A stretch of 64,000 nt of DNA from Sesamum alatum (GCA_034509735.1 JACGWO010000008.1:11543864-11607863), one strand, 5' to 3'. Shown: positions 45,573-57,245, numbered from the stretch's first letter. Made by a program: numbers and translations. The notes: generated by a model from the letters alone, not told the origin.

Positions 45573-46055
45573 TGACCGCCCCAGTCCAGGAGCAAAACCC
45601 AGTTGCACAAGAGGATATTACGCATATGGGTGACGACCAACAGATGATTGGACCTAAGTGTGATTTTTGATACTGCTGGGCTGCAATTATTTTCGCCATA
45701 CACCAAAGGTGTGCTTAATGAAGGTCCGAGCTCCTATCCTAATGATGTCGATCCTAGTTCATGGTATGGTGGGGGAGGTTATGATTATGTGTTTGGGTTG
45801 TCAGACCATTTTTAGATCTAGTGTTGTGGGACCATCACGTAAGACCACGCTACCCCCACTGCCACCACCATTGGCGCGGACCCCTGATCCAAAGACAGTC
45901 GAACTGAATGACTGTATGGCGAGAATGACGGAAATGATGATGCATCTTCCCATCCCTCTAATGATCTAGAATTCCCAGCCTCCAGCAGATGACCTAGCCT
46001 TAGGTGATGAGTTCGATGATAACGACGACCAGGACGAGATGGCCAGTTTAGATTA
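45573..46055 (+). pseudogene. CACTA transposase-gene C-terminal end
   Basis: Several frames look like the end of a plant En/Spm-type protein: a Tyr/Gly/Ser-rich stretch (SSYPNDVDPSSWYGGGGYDY), a Pro-rich stretch (TLPPLPPPLARTPDPK), a short heptad-like region, then an acidic tail EFDDNDDQDEMASLD and stop at 46054-46056. A TAG interrupts the last part at about 45967. Plus strand, the same as the N-terminal piece at 33293; the whole central transposase is missing. Confidence 0.55.
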
Positions 46056-46717
46056 GGCTTTTTTATTAAAAAAATAAATTTTCTCGTACTCTTTTTAATT
46101 AATATATAGAAATGCATATTAGGTTATTAATTGTGCTTTTAATATATCGATATTTTAAAAATAACTTATTATTATATTAATTTAAAAGTAAAGTAAGTAA
46201 AAATTAAATAAATTAAGATAATTCATTTTCAAAAAATAAAGTTATTTTGAAAGCGGATTTTCAAGTGAATTTCGTAATGAAAAAGTTTACAACATATAAA
46301 CAGAAAAATCTCCGGAAAAACATAAATTTGATGCAAAAACCAACACAAAATGCAACAAAAATAATGTCACAAAACCCGTCATAAAAATGCTACAGCAAAA
46401 TACATCTTAAGAAACCATGGCAAAAGGCATCACAAAAAGTATTGGAAAACGATAAAAAGTACCTGTGGCAAAATTTGCAACAAAACCCGTTGCAATGATT
46501 TCAACTATTATCCATTCATTGGAAAACCTTTGAGTCGGCTTAGCAAATCCATCACAAGGCTGTAACAAATTGTCACAGACTTTTTTTCCCGTCACAATTT
46601 TTTTTTCGACATTACTAGTAAGCGCGGGCATTTTTCCATCGAAAAACCTATTCCAAAAAGCGTCAGCTCGTTGGGAATTATTTCAGACCCCTTCCAAACA
46701 ATTGATTTTTTGTAGTG
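46056..46717 (+). mobile_element. CACTA element 3' terminus
   Basis: AT-rich sequence, then subterminal repeats with ACAAAACCCGT-type words (46360-46500), ending ATTGATTTTTTGTAGTG. The inverted end reads CACTACAAAAAATCAAT. CAA follows at 46718-46720, repeating the left flank. Confidence 0.8.
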
Positions 46718-46720
46718 CAA

Positions 46721-46870
46721 GTAGTGTTTGCATTGAATTCTCCCTTTCTTTCGTAGCTTTTGCTCTGAGATGGTTGGCATAGTGTTGCAAGTGTCTGTGT
46801 AACTAAATTGTTGAATTACCTTTATTTTCGCAAACATCTTCTTCTAGTGGTTACAAGAGATTTTTATATT
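46721..46870 (-). pseudogene. hAT transposase BED-finger end
   Basis: Read on the minus strand and joined to 32444 with one CAA removed, this stretch gives a continuous frame into the main hAT part. It contains LHRHLQHYANHLRAKATKE, the His-rich end of a BED zinc finger, and then leads into LLGFMPSN at the join. One in-frame stop lies just upstream of LHRHLQ. This fixes the CACTA insertion as lying inside the hAT coding sequence. Confidence 0.65.
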
Positions 46871-47678
46871 GTCATTTGCATACTAAATATCTTTAAATTC
46901 TAATGATATGGTTGATTTTTTTGCCTTTTGGCCTTCAGCAATAAAGTTTTCTCTTGTTGATCGACCCCTGTTGTGCGTGTGCTGATGTCGATATTATTTA
47001 AGTAGGTAGATGGATTCGTATCATCCTAGCTTGATGAACTCCATCCTCCTGAGGTTGAATGATTGAATCTGTTGAATTTGATGTAAAAATAGATATATAA
47101 GGTGAAAGGTTATCATTTGGCGTTTCGAAATTCATACTTGAAAACAATTAAAAACAAGTTATATACTGACTCAAATGTAACATTTTTCTCTACAATTTGG
47201 GTAGTTGATATAGGGATATCTCGATCTTGCCATGAGTAGCCATTTGCTGTAAAGATTAATTCGCTATGCCTAGATAAAGTGTTGTAAATGTAGGTAGAAC
47301 TTGGCTTATTTTTTATTTACAGACCTAGAAGATTGTCAAGTTCGATAAGAAAAATATCCTTGTTATTTAAATTTGAGAATGCTTCAGCGAGCTGCAAAAG
47401 CATTGAAGTTTGGTTTAGAGTTTACCAATGTTTAGATTTACTCATAGTATGAGTGATGAAAATGAATTAGGACAGGAAGTAAAGGAATATTGAAACTTTT
47501 TCTACTAGTTTGAAATCAAATTATAGAAAGGAACAGGTCTTGGGAAGGGGAAAAAGGCTATCAGGTGAATAGAGAAAGATGAATAGTGTGGATCAACCTT
47601 TTGTCAACAAACAAACTTGAGAAAGCAAATGCAACAATCTATAGAACGATGACTATTATATTAAAGCAATAGTGGTCG

Positions 47679-47732
<54 letters not shown>

Positions 47733-48046
47733 AGGCAACGGTTCAAGTAGCGGTGTTTAATTCTTATATGTAACAAAGTAAACCAACGCATATCGAAGCA
47801 TTACCACCAGATATTTGGATAATCATACAACAAGAAAAGTTTGGGTTTAAGTACCAATTCTAGCACTTCCAGCATGCCCATTCCCATCCCTATCCCGACC
47901 CCAACCCACAAAGAAAAGAGAAACAATCTCAAGAAAAATCTTCCTCTCAAGCTGAATAATAACACATATATCACAGAACCAAACAAGCTAAAAGGGCCAA
48001 AATAGGTTCTCTTTTTCTTTCTACACCACCAGTTTTTTCTATGAAC
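46871..48046 (-). other. hAT element 5' part, intron-like
   Basis: AT-rich, no coding frame with motifs. (GA)n microsatellite at 47683-47728. Probably intron between a 5' exon (48079-48286) and the BED exon. Confidence 0.4.
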
Positions 48047-48078
48047 TTAAAAAAAAAATTGCAAAGAGGGAAAAGTAC

Positions 48079-48286
48079 CTCGCGGTGGGTAGCCTTTAAT
48101 CATCGATGAGTGACAATCTGCAGAGGCGAGCTTGGAGTGAAGATTTGCCGGTGACAATGAAGCTTCGGAATTCGTTGCCGATGTTGGAACTTGGATGGGG
48201 GCACCAAGGGTTTGTTGGTGTTCTTTTTCTTCTCCAATCTGTATCTCTGTAATCAATGTTATGAGAGGAAAGAGATGATTTTTCAA
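48079..48286 (-). other. Possible 5' exon of the hAT gene
   Basis: Minus-strand stretch with mixed composition, ending CACCGCGAG before GTACTT, a good donor. The open frame (79 codons, 48047-48286) has no family motif, so this may be untranslated leader. Confidence 0.35.
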
Positions 48287-48621
48287 ATTCTAAAGTCTAA
48301 ATTCTAAACCTTTATTGTCTTATTTTAATGGGTTAATTTTTTTACTTATTTGTCTATATAATATAGAGATAATTAATATATATTTTTATCTACATTAAAT
48401 GAATTTTATTTTTCTAATATTTTTTAAATTTATTATCACTAACGTTTTTGCTACAAATTTAACTTATCGCATGAAAATTAATTTTTTGTTGTAAGAAAAT
48501 TCAATTTCTTGTAACCATTTAATATAATTATCAGAAAAAATCAATTTTATTATAACAATTACTACATTTTTTCCTACAGGAAAATTAATTTTTGTTAGAA
48601 CTTACATATTTGTTACAATTA

Positions 48622-49453
48622 TTTTGTTGTAATGAATATTGAAATATAACAATAAAAATCATATACATTATATTAAATATTTATTTATAAAACAATTATA
48701 AAAACGTACTAAATTGTTTATTCAACTTGTTTTTAGATAATATAAACAGAAATACCTCATTTATTATCATATAAAATTAGAATATGAGATGTTGATAATA
48801 ATTCTTATATATGGTGAGTTTTGACACAAATGCATTTTGTTATAGTGATTGAAATATAACCAAAAAATCATAGGCATTATATTAAAAATTTATCTACAAA
48901 AAAATTATCAAAATATACTAAATTATTGATAAAGCTTATTTTTAGAAAAATCATATCTTATTATCATCTAAAACTTAAAATATGGAATATTGACTAATAA
49001 TTCTAATATATGGTGCATTTTGAAACAAATGAATTTTGTTGTAGTCGATATTGAAACATAATAAAAAAATTCAAATGCATTATATTAAATATTTATTTAT
49101 AAAAAGTATCAAACTTACTAAATTATTGATTGAAGTGGTTTTAGATAATATAAATAATAATAGCGTATTTTATTATTATTTAAAATTACAATAAGAGATA
49201 ATGATTAATAATTCTGAATTATGAATTTTTTTTTTAAACAAATGCATTTTGTTGTAGTTGATATTAAAGTAAAAAAAATAAAATTAATATGCTTTATATT
49301 AAGTATTTATTAACCAAAATATATCAAAACTTGCTAATTTGTTGATTAAACTTATTTTTAGATAATATAAATAAAAAAATCTCTTATTTTATTATTATCT
49401 AAAATTAAATTAAGAATTATATTGACTAATAATTCACATATATGGTGAATCTT
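48622..49453. repeat. Four-copy tandem repeat, about 205 bp each
   Basis: Units start at 48622, 48835, 49034 and 49247, each beginning TTTTGTTGTAGT.GATATTGAAA or close, followed by the AT-rich core CATTATATTAAATATTTATT and TTTTTAGATAATATAAA, and ending ATATATGGTGA. Units differ by many substitutions and small indels. They lie near one end of the hAT element. Confidence 0.88.
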
Positions 49454-49539
49454 GAATATAAACTTGATATAATATTAAATATGTAGTTAAATGTATAAAA
49501 GCACTCAAAAATAAATAAAAAAATATAAAAAAGAGTGAG

Positions 49540-49655
49540 CTCGCGAGCCTCACGAATAGAAATCATGGAGCAGAAGTAGGCTCGACCTGAGCTTGAAAAA
49601 ATAAGCTCGAGTCGAGTTCAAAATCGAGTTGGCTCGACTAGTCTTGAACCCCTAA
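49540..49655. mobile_element. hAT-like terminus with CTCGAG-rich words
   Basis: GAGCTCGCGAGCC, GGCTCGACCTGAGCTTG, AGCTCGAGTCGAGTTC, GGCTCGACTAG and the end TTGAACCCCTA are typical of plant hAT ends. Copia-3 homology resumes immediately after. I could not match an 8-bp target duplication with the left side. Confidence 0.55.
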
Positions 49656-49659
49656 CATA

Positions 49660-50440
49660 CTATATCCTGCCAATGATGGAGTGTGTCAGACATTCTCTGA
49701 ATTTCATCATCAATCTCAGGAGAGTTCCCCTTGGAGAGCTTGATTCTATGCCTCATTAGAAACGAATCCTCGTTTTGACTTTTTCATCTTGAACCTCTTC
49801 AAGACTTTGTTGATATATGAGGACTGGGTCAATCATAACACTGTCTTATATATATCTCTATAGATCATGATGCCTCGTATATAGGAAGCTTCACCCATAT
49901 CCTTCATGGAGCACTAGGTAGAAAACTATTCTTTCGTGTCTGCTAACATCCTGACATCATCCCCAATTAGCAGGATGTCATCCATGTAAAGTATTAGCAA
50001 CACAGTTTAGCAACACTTTTTTATGTGTCAAGGATCAAATTATTCTTGACGAAATCATAACTCTTTATAATTTTGTCAAAATAAATATTCCAGCTTTAGG
50101 ACACATGTTTGAGTCCATAGATGAACCTCTGCAGTTGGTAAACCTTTGCTCACTGCTTTGGATATTAAACCCTCCAGTTGATTCATACAAATCTCTTTCT
50201 CAACGAATCAATTAAGGGACGTCTTTTTTACATCCATTGGACATTGTAGTCATAATACGCTGGTATGACAAACATGATCCCAATGGAGTTGGTTATTGCT
50301 ACTGGTGAATAGATTTCCACAAAATCCACTCTGAGTCTTTGTGTGTAACCATTCGCGACTAACCTATCTTTGAAGATCCTTACCTCACCATTAGCTCCAA
50401 GCTTCTTATATAGACATATTTGCATCTAATGGGCCTAACA
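49660..50440 (-). pseudogene. Copia-3 reverse transcriptase, decayed
   Basis: Continues the RT where 30244 broke off. DNA-level landmarks in order: CTTGGAGAGCTTGATTCTATGCCTCA, CTTCACCCATATCCTTCATGGA, AGGATGTCATCCATGTAAAG (the YMDD region), AGTCCATAGATGAAC. The frame 50228-50425 reads YKKLGANGEVRIFKDRLVAN and GYTQRLRVDF (RT start). Many stops. Confidence 0.75.
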
Positions 50441-51560
50441 CCTTTAAGTGGGTCCACCAAGGCCTATACCTTGTCAGAATGCATTGATTCCATTTCGTAT
50501 CTCATGTCATCAAGCTATTTTCCCTAATCGATGACTAACATCGCTTCTCCAAACGTCTCGGGATCATTCTCCAAACCACTAGTGAAGCCCAGCGCACCAG
50601 ATCTCTTAGGCAATTGAGATACTCTGGTTGACCTTTGGAGAGTTGGTGTATCGTTAGTAGGAACCTCAGGTGTTGACGACAATGTTATTTCTGCTTGAGG
50701 CATTGCTTCACTTGAGTCTTCAAGTAGCAACTCCTCACGTCGAGTACCCTGCGGAAAACCCTTTTCCAGGAACAGTGCATTTCTCAAAACAAATATTTTT
50801 TGTTCTGAGGGATCTTAGCAAAAATATCCACAAGTTTCCTTTGGATAACCAGTGAATGTGCAATAGTTGGAACTAGCATCCAACTTATCTTTCACTAGTC
50901 TCTTGACATACACGGGACTTTCTCATACTGTAAGGTACTTATAGGAAGTATGACATATCTCATATGGTGTTTGGGGAACGGTCTTGGATGGTGCCATGTT
51001 CAATAACATGACTGATGTCTCAAGAGCGTACCCCCCAAAGCACAAAGGTAGTTAAATGAAACTTATCATGGACCGAACCATGTCCAACAAGGTTTAATAC
51101 CTCCTTTTAGAGATGCCGTTTAGCTGTGGCGTGCCAGGAGGATTCCACTATGAAAGAATCCTATTCTCTTTATAGTACTACAAGAACTTTCTACTTAAAC
51201 ATCTGCCCTCTCGACCAGATTGAATAGTTTTGATTTTGTGATCAATTTGATTTTCTTTTAAGTTTGAATTCCTTGAACTTTTCAAAAGATTTAGACTTTT
51301 GCTTCACTAAGTAATATAATCATACTACAAGTGGTCATCGATAAAGGTTATGAAGTAGCTGACCCCACCTCTTGCCTAAGTATTTAGCAGCCCACAGACA
51401 TCTATATGAATCAAATCTAATTTATCTTTGCCAAAACTGTTTCGTCGTACAAAGGGCTTGTTAGTTATTTTCTCTTTCAAACAAGATTCACAGGTTGGTA
51501 GGTTGTCCAAATCATCTATTAGACTCTTTTGATTCTACCAATATTTTAATCCTATCCTGT
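50441..51560 (-). pseudogene. Copia-3 integrase, decayed
   Basis: 50524-50787 reads MRNALFLEKGFPQGTRREEL and a Ser/Thr/Pro-rich linker, as at 37080-37310 in the array. Further right the YEIWHGK-, GVSER-, SDRGGEY- and HTDVCG-equivalent DNA blocks are recognisable at about 50950, 51120, 51200 and 51410, all with stops or indels. Confidence 0.7.
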
Positions 51561-51990
51561 GATATATAACCCATCCTAGGGTGATAAATCTATGCATTTT
51601 CTTGGTTATCCAATTTTGTTTGTGTTGAATTGTCATAATTGAATTTTGTTGCTAGAAAATATATAAAAATTACCTAATCTACCAAAACAAAGAACAAGTC
51701 CTCATTAAATAAAAATAATTTTTATTTTTCAAGAATTCAAAGCCTTTTTCATCAAGAATGGGGATAAATACAATATTCCTGATCATGGTAGGTGCATAAT
51801 AGCAATTATTGAAAATTATCCTAACATTAGGACCAACAGCTAAGTGTTGTTCTTACAGCTTCAACAGCAACCCCTTCACTTAATCTTTTGTTTCTTACTA
51901 TCACTTGCTAACCATTAAAGATGTGAGCTCCACAACCAGCTACTAATATCCAAGAAGCGGTGTCCGTCACCATGTTAACTTCAGTTACAA
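51561..51990 (-). pseudogene. Copia-3 pre-integrase and protease, active site lost
   Basis: Minus-strand homology to 38110-38560. The protease motif reads SWILVAGCGAHIF where the other copies have SWVLDTGCGAHIC, so the catalytic Asp-Thr is replaced by Val-Ala. Confidence 0.7.
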
Positions 51991-52545
51991 AAATACCTTG
52001 GATAGAGGCAACAAACTTCTTTTAGTTCCTCGTTTGATACCCTTTTTCATGGCAGTAATGACATTCGTCGTCTGCCTGATGACTCTTTCTTTGCAACCTT
52101 CTTCCTTTCACCCTTTCTCTTGGCCTCCTTATTATTTGATTAGGCCTTGCCCTTTCCTTCCTAGTCTAATGTCAGGCTTTCTTAACCTTGACAAGAAAGT
52201 AGATGGGGACACTATTGATACAGGCGTGGGTTTCTTAACCTTTGCCTCGTATTGCGATAGTATGTTGATCAGTTCTAGAATGGACTTCTCAAGCCCATTC
52301 ATGCTAAAGTTGACAACAAACGGATCAAATGACGGTGGCAGAGACTGGAGAAGTACATCAATGTATGTGTTGTTGTCCATACATGTATTCAAGTCTTCTA
52401 GCTTTTCTACAAGAGAGAACATCTTAACGCGGTGCTCATGGACTGATGACCCCTCAACCATCTTCATACTAAAAATTGCCTTCATTGCTGCATACCTAGT
52501 AGCCTACTTTTATATCTCATTGTTCCTCGAAGCACCTTCCAGAAT
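51991..52545 (-). pseudogene. Copia-3 gag C-terminal part
   Basis: 52132-52485 reads KMVEGSSVHEHRVKMFSLVE, TYIDVLLQSLPPSFDPFVVN and LINILSQYEAKVKKPTP, aligned with copia-1 gag. The knuckle (CHYCHEKGYQTR) has lost its metal His and last Cys. About 90 nt are missing near 52502, and the N-terminal third is absent where copia-4 begins. Confidence 0.75.
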
Positions 52546-52620
52546 TATAGGGGACAGACTCCAGATACAAAGTATCAGTCTGTTTTTAGGTGCTCAGATA
52601 TCCCCTACGACTTGTTAATA

Positions 52621-53207
52621 CTAAATTGAACCTTCTTTGTGGGATCTCCACTTGGAAAGTTGGGTTGCTATCAGTCCCATCCCCAGTCTGAATTTTTGTA
52701 CTTGTGACAGATCTAATCCTTTCATCAAAGGATCAATCACATTGTCCTTTGTTCCCACAAAGTCAATGCCTATAACTCTATCCGACACTAATGCCCTTAT
52801 AGACTTAAGTCTAACTTGGATGTGTCTTTTCATCTTTTGGTTGTATTTACGACTCCGAACCTTTGCTATTGTGGTTTGACTATCACAATATACAACAATA
52901 GGTGGAAGAGGCTGGCATACAATGGGAAGTTGTAGTAACAACACATACAACCATTCTGCCTCGGTACCAGTTGTATCCAATGCACATAACTTGGTTCAAA
53001 AGTAGACCGGGTTATCAAAGTCTGTTTTGCAGACTTCCAGGAGACTGCGCCCCCACCTAAGGTAAACACATATCCTGAACACCCATTAGTTTCAGAGTTT
53101 TTGGCTATCCAGCTAGCATCACTATAACCCTCCAAAACAACAGGGAATCTGCCATAATGAATGGACAGTGACACTGTGCCCTTGAGGTACCTTAGTACCC
53201 TATCCAA
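52621..53207 (-). pseudogene. Copia-4 RNase H
   Basis: Two overlapping frames: 52866-53207 (VLRYLKGTVSLSIHYGRFPV, LEGYSDASWIAKNSETNGCS, GGAVSWKSAKQTLITRSTFE) and 52621-52980 (VVYCDSQTTIAKVRSRKYNQ, KMKRHIQVRLKSIRALV, and a C-terminal tail ending GMGLIATQLSKWRSH). The frames overlap out of phase at about 52870-52980, so one indel breaks the domain. A different copia lineage from copia-1. Confidence 0.88.
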
Positions 53208-54166
53208 AGCTCCCCAATGACAACTAGTGTATCTATCCAGCTTCGAGATAGAAATGAAAGATCTGGTCTCGTGCCATTTGCCAGATACTGCAAACTCCCA
53301 ATAATTTGGGAATACTTTAGTTGTGCAACAGGTATACCACTTTCATTTTTAAATAAAACCATAGAAGGATCATATGGTGTCTTAGTAATTCTACTGTTCT
53401 GATAGCCAAACTTCTCAATTATCATCTCAACATAGTGAGATTGAGAAATAGATATCCCATCAGTTGACCGAATCAACTTGATGCCAAGAATTACATTAGC
53501 CTCACCCATATCCTTCATTTCAAACTTATTTTTCAAAAATAACTTGGTTTCTGTTATAATGTCTAAAGAAGATTCTATTAACAGAATATCATCTACATAC
53601 AGGCATATAATGATAATTTTATCTCGTTTAACTTTACAGTAAACGCACTTGTCATTCTCATTCACGATGAAGCCAAACGCAAGAATAGTTTTATCAAACT
53701 TTTCATGCCACTGTTCAGCTGCTTGCTTAAGTCCATAAAGAGACTTAATAAGTTTACAAACATTGTGCTCGTGATCATGATCTACAAATCCCTCAGGCTG
53801 GTCCATGTATATCTCTTCCTCTAGTTCACCATACAAGAAGGCTGTTTTCACATCCATCTGGTGAACCGAAAGATTATACAATGAAGCCAGTGTTATAAGC
53901 ACCCAGATTGTAGTCAACCGAGCTAACGGAGAATAGGTATCGAAATAGTCTATTCCCTCCTTTTGTTTAAAACCCTTAGCCACCAATCTGGCCTTAAATT
54001 TATCAATGGTCCCATCAGCTTTCAGTTTCTTCTTAAAGATCCACTTACATCCAATTGTAGTACACCCCGTAGGGAGATCGACTAGAACCCATGTCCCGTT
54101 GGAGACAATGGAGTCCATCTCACTTTTGACAGCTTCCTTCCAGTGCTTGACTTCAGAAGAAGCCAT
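53192..54166 (-). pseudogene. Copia-4 reverse transcriptase
   Basis: 324 codons with the whole RVT_2 domain in one frame: MDSIVSNGTWVLVDLPTGCT, GCKWIFKKKLKADGTIDKFK, HQMDVKTAFLYGELEEEIYM, SLYGLKQAAEQWHEKFDKTI, the catalytic YVDD (IICLYVDDILLIESS) and IIGSLQYLANGTRPDLSF. It loses frame near 53200, just before RNase H. The best preserved RT in the window. Confidence 0.92.
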
Positions 54167-54202
54167 GGCATCTTAAAAGGTTACAGGCTCGTCCTCGATA
54201 TT

Positions 54203-54604
54203 TTAAGTGATAAAGTCACTTCCAAAATCCTTGATGATCCTAGCTCTCTTACTCCGTCTAGGTTCATCTGGCTCTTCATGAGTCTGGCTAGTACTACTAG
54301 GATTAACCCCCACATTTGTCATCTTTTCCACATGTTCAGGAATAGAATTGGAGGTAAGTGAATCATCAAGTGAAACACTTGGAGGTATTCCCGTTTTCAT
54401 GGGAAATACATCTTTCAGGAAAGTAGCATCACGAAATTCGACTATTCTATTGACCTCAATGCCTGGAATTTCTGATTTAATAACCAGAAATCTCAGTGCA
54501 TAACTTGTCTCCACATAGCCCAAGAACACAACATCAACAATCTTAGGGCCCAATTTCTTTCTCTTGTGTTCAGGGACCAGTACCTTTGCTAGGCACCTCA
54601 ACAC
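54203..54604 (-). pseudogene. Copia-4 integrase C-terminus and linker
   Basis: 133 codons: RCLAKVLVPEHKRKKLGPKI and VVFLGYVETSYALRFLVIKS are the copia-type integrase C-terminal segment, followed by an acidic/Ser-rich linker ending PRRSKRARIIKDFGSDF, the usual RSKR step before RT. A stop and frame change near 54170-54200 separate it from RT. Confidence 0.85.
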
Positions 54605-55770
54605 TCGAAAGTATTTGAGGCTTGGCTTCCGCCCTTTCCATAATTCAAGTGAGTACTCGTATTGTGTTTTAGAGGGACTCTATTCAGAATATGGCAAGCC
54701 GTATTCAAAGCCCCTCCCGTCAAATACTTAGGTAACCCAGAGGTTAACAGAAGACTGTTAATCATGTCTTTAAAGGTTCTATTGTTTCGTTCAACTATTC
54801 CACTAGACGAAGGGGAATATGGAGGAGTCTCTTCGTGAATTATGCCACAATTTTGACAATATTTACTAAACTTACTCAACTCATATTCTCCTCCTCTATC
54901 AGACTTTAATCGTTTAAGTTTCTTACAAGTTTGGGTTTCTGCTTCATTTTTAAACAAAATAAATTTATCTAATGCTTCATCTTTATTACGCATGAGAAAG
55001 ACATAACAGTATCTACTGCAATCATCTATAAAGGTTATAAAATATTGTTTATGGTCCCTAGTCAAAATTCCATTAAACTCACAAATATCAGTGTGAACTA
55101 AGTCAAGTATTTCTAAATCCCTTTCAACTGATTGATAGGGTTTCCTAACTTGTTTAGCTTCTACACAAATTTCAAATTTGTGACCTCGTTCAATTTCATG
55201 ACTAGGTATTAAATCAAGATTCATCATTCGTTTGATTGAACCCAGATTTAAATGACCTAATCTACTATGCCACAAAGAAGTAGATTCGACATTCAAAACA
55301 ATAGAATCAGATTCAGCAATATCATTGCTATCAACCCGAATTTTGAATAACCCATCAGACAAATATCCTTTGCCAACAAAAACACCAAAATGTTGAATTA
55401 TCACTTTATTAAACTTAAAGGATAATTCATATCCCTCACTAACTATTACAGAACCACTGATAATGTTGCTCCTAACAGTAGGTACATGGTGAACTCTTTG
55501 CAACGACAGAATGCGCCCTGAAGGAAACTTCAAGTCCACGCTTCCTATCCCAAATACTTCAGTTGTACTAGAGTTCCTCATGCTTACTATCCTTCCATTT
55601 ATGGCTTGATAAGACACAAAGAGCGATTTATCAGCACAGACGTTCACATTTGCTCTAGTGTCAATCAACCAATCAAATGGTTCATAGATAGTAAGGAGTT
55701 CGGGTTGTACTGAAACATACCCTTCAGTTGCTCCTGAGGTTCTAGCATTGCTAGTTCCTCCCACAACCAT
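54598..55770 (-). pseudogene. Copia-4 protease and integrase core
   Basis: 390 codons. Protease motif DWLIDTRANVNVCAD (about residue 34) has DTR for DTG. The pre-integrase segment SLWHSRLGHLNLGSIKRMMN carries the zinc His. The integrase core keeps all three acids in frame: LVHTDICEF, LKSDRGGEYELS and SSGIVERNNRTFKDM. It ends where a frame break precedes the C-terminal segment. The apparent start Met lies in the gag-protease spacer, not at a true gene start. Confidence 0.9.
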
Positions 55771-56090
55771 GGTTTCTTGTGTTTAATGGGTTTGCCTTTG
55801 CCTTTATCGATGGTTTTCAAGTTCGGGTTCACTTTATTCACATTCTGCCTCTTAATAATTAAAATAGCCGAAAGTAAATCACAGATTTTAGAAAACCAAA
55901 ATTCAAATTTTTGAAACCGCAAAACAGAAACTGTTTCCGTTCCAACAAAAAAACCCGATTTTTCAAAACCTGTAATTTCTTCAAGATTGTTGGAAAAACA
56001 AATTGTCCGAAGGACAATCGTAGATCGTTTGAAATAACAATCAGGTTTTACAAACAGTTTTGAAACCAAAACAAAAAAAATATGTTGGAA
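55771..56090 (-). other. Copia-4 gag stump joined to leader/LTR
   Basis: Only a Lys-rich spacer (NLKTIDKGKGKPIKHKKPWL) that normally follows the zinc knuckle remains. Beyond about 55855 there is AT-rich, non-gag sequence, so essentially all of gag, including the knuckle, is missing. Confidence 0.65.
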
Positions 56091-56900
56091 CCAAATTAAA
56101 CGAAACAGTTAGAAATACTGTTACAGTGATAAAGTAAAACTTACAGTGAGAATTGTATCGTAACAAATCTCGATACAATAATGTCACCAAACCGAATCAC
56201 AGATATAATTTTCTTGCCTTGAAGAAATTATACGTTCCGTACTAAATGTGCACACGGGTACTACGTAACTTCTTCCAGGATAAGACAGTTTTAGTTCTAA
56301 CGGTATGCACGTTACTGATGAACACCTCGAAACAACACTCAGTAGCCTTATGGAAACTGAGCTCAAAACTCAAAATTTGCAGGGCAAACACCCTCGGATT
56401 TGAGGGAGAAATCCGGGAGAGAAGAGAGCAAAAGAGAGAGGAATACGTGTTGTACTTCGTTCCGTTGTGCTGGTATACGTTTGAAGTGAGCCTTTGCAGT
56501 CTTATATAGGCAAGGCTATCAGCGGTTACAACTTCGTAATTCATTATCATCATTAGTGCAGCATTAAACCACCATTTAGGCTGAAATAAATAGCCATTAA
56601 CGGCATTTAAAATGGTTTTAAATACAGGTTTAAAAGCCATTAAACACTATTAAAACCAGGCATTAAAACCAGCTGAAACCGCCACATAAATACAGGAGTT
56701 TCAGGTTTGTAATAAATCATCATTTAATCTAAGTTTAAAATCTGGTATTAAAGCACCATTAAAACGAGTTTTAGAATAGATTTTAAAAACTATTTGACAG
56801 TCATAAATGCACCGGGTTTTATCAGATAAATCCAAATATTTTTGCTGCAAAAAAATATATACCGAGACTGAGATATTCACCCTAACGCCTGCACCTGAGC
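56091..56900 (-). repeat. Probable copia-4 5' LTR/leader region
   Basis: A minus-strand TATA motif (plus strand CTTATATAGG at 56501-56510) followed by pyrimidine/adenine-rich leader fits an LTR promoter. Repeated words (CATTAAAACCAG, TTTAAAA.C.GGTTT) fill 56560-56800. No primer site and no second LTR copy was found, so the limits are tentative. Small frames inside are not genes. Confidence 0.5.
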
Positions 56901-57245
56901 CGGAGATGGGCGGCGGCGGCCCGCGTGTGGGGCAACCCCATGTTCACTCTAGTCTTCATAACACTTCAAACATATAATGAACATTGAACTTGATATAAGG
57001 AGTTTAAGTTATCCTTAAACTTCAAATGTGGGACAACATTGAGTATGAAACACTCACCCCCACATACACATTATATCCTTATCAAGGCTCCACACTTTCC
57101 CATTATATTCCTATGTGGGACAAGTGTAATCTCTCTATTTCTCTCTCCATCTAATCTATGGATTCACATGTAATCAAACCCATATTTTAGAACAAATTTG
57201 TTGTTATAAATTAACACTATAAAATGTCAATTACAACACATAAAG
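56901..57245. other. Intergenic, GC-rich then AT-rich
   Basis: Short GC-rich block (56905-56945), then ordinary AT-rich sequence with direct repeats of CATATAAT/ACACATTATATCC words. No gene signal. Confidence 0.4.

Noticed and set aside
45667..45969. 100-codon plus-strand frame as a complete gene
   Set aside because: Its first half is out of frame with the better coding stretch; only the second half fits the decayed CACTA gene end, so it is treated as part of that pseudogene.
48622..49453. CRISPR-like array
   Set aside because: Units are about 205 bp, AT-rich and diverged, with no short conserved repeat plus spacer pattern; the genome is plant nuclear.
56242..56640. 132-codon minus-strand frame
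   Set aside because: Lies across the probable LTR and its TATA motif; composition and lack of motifs argue against a gene.
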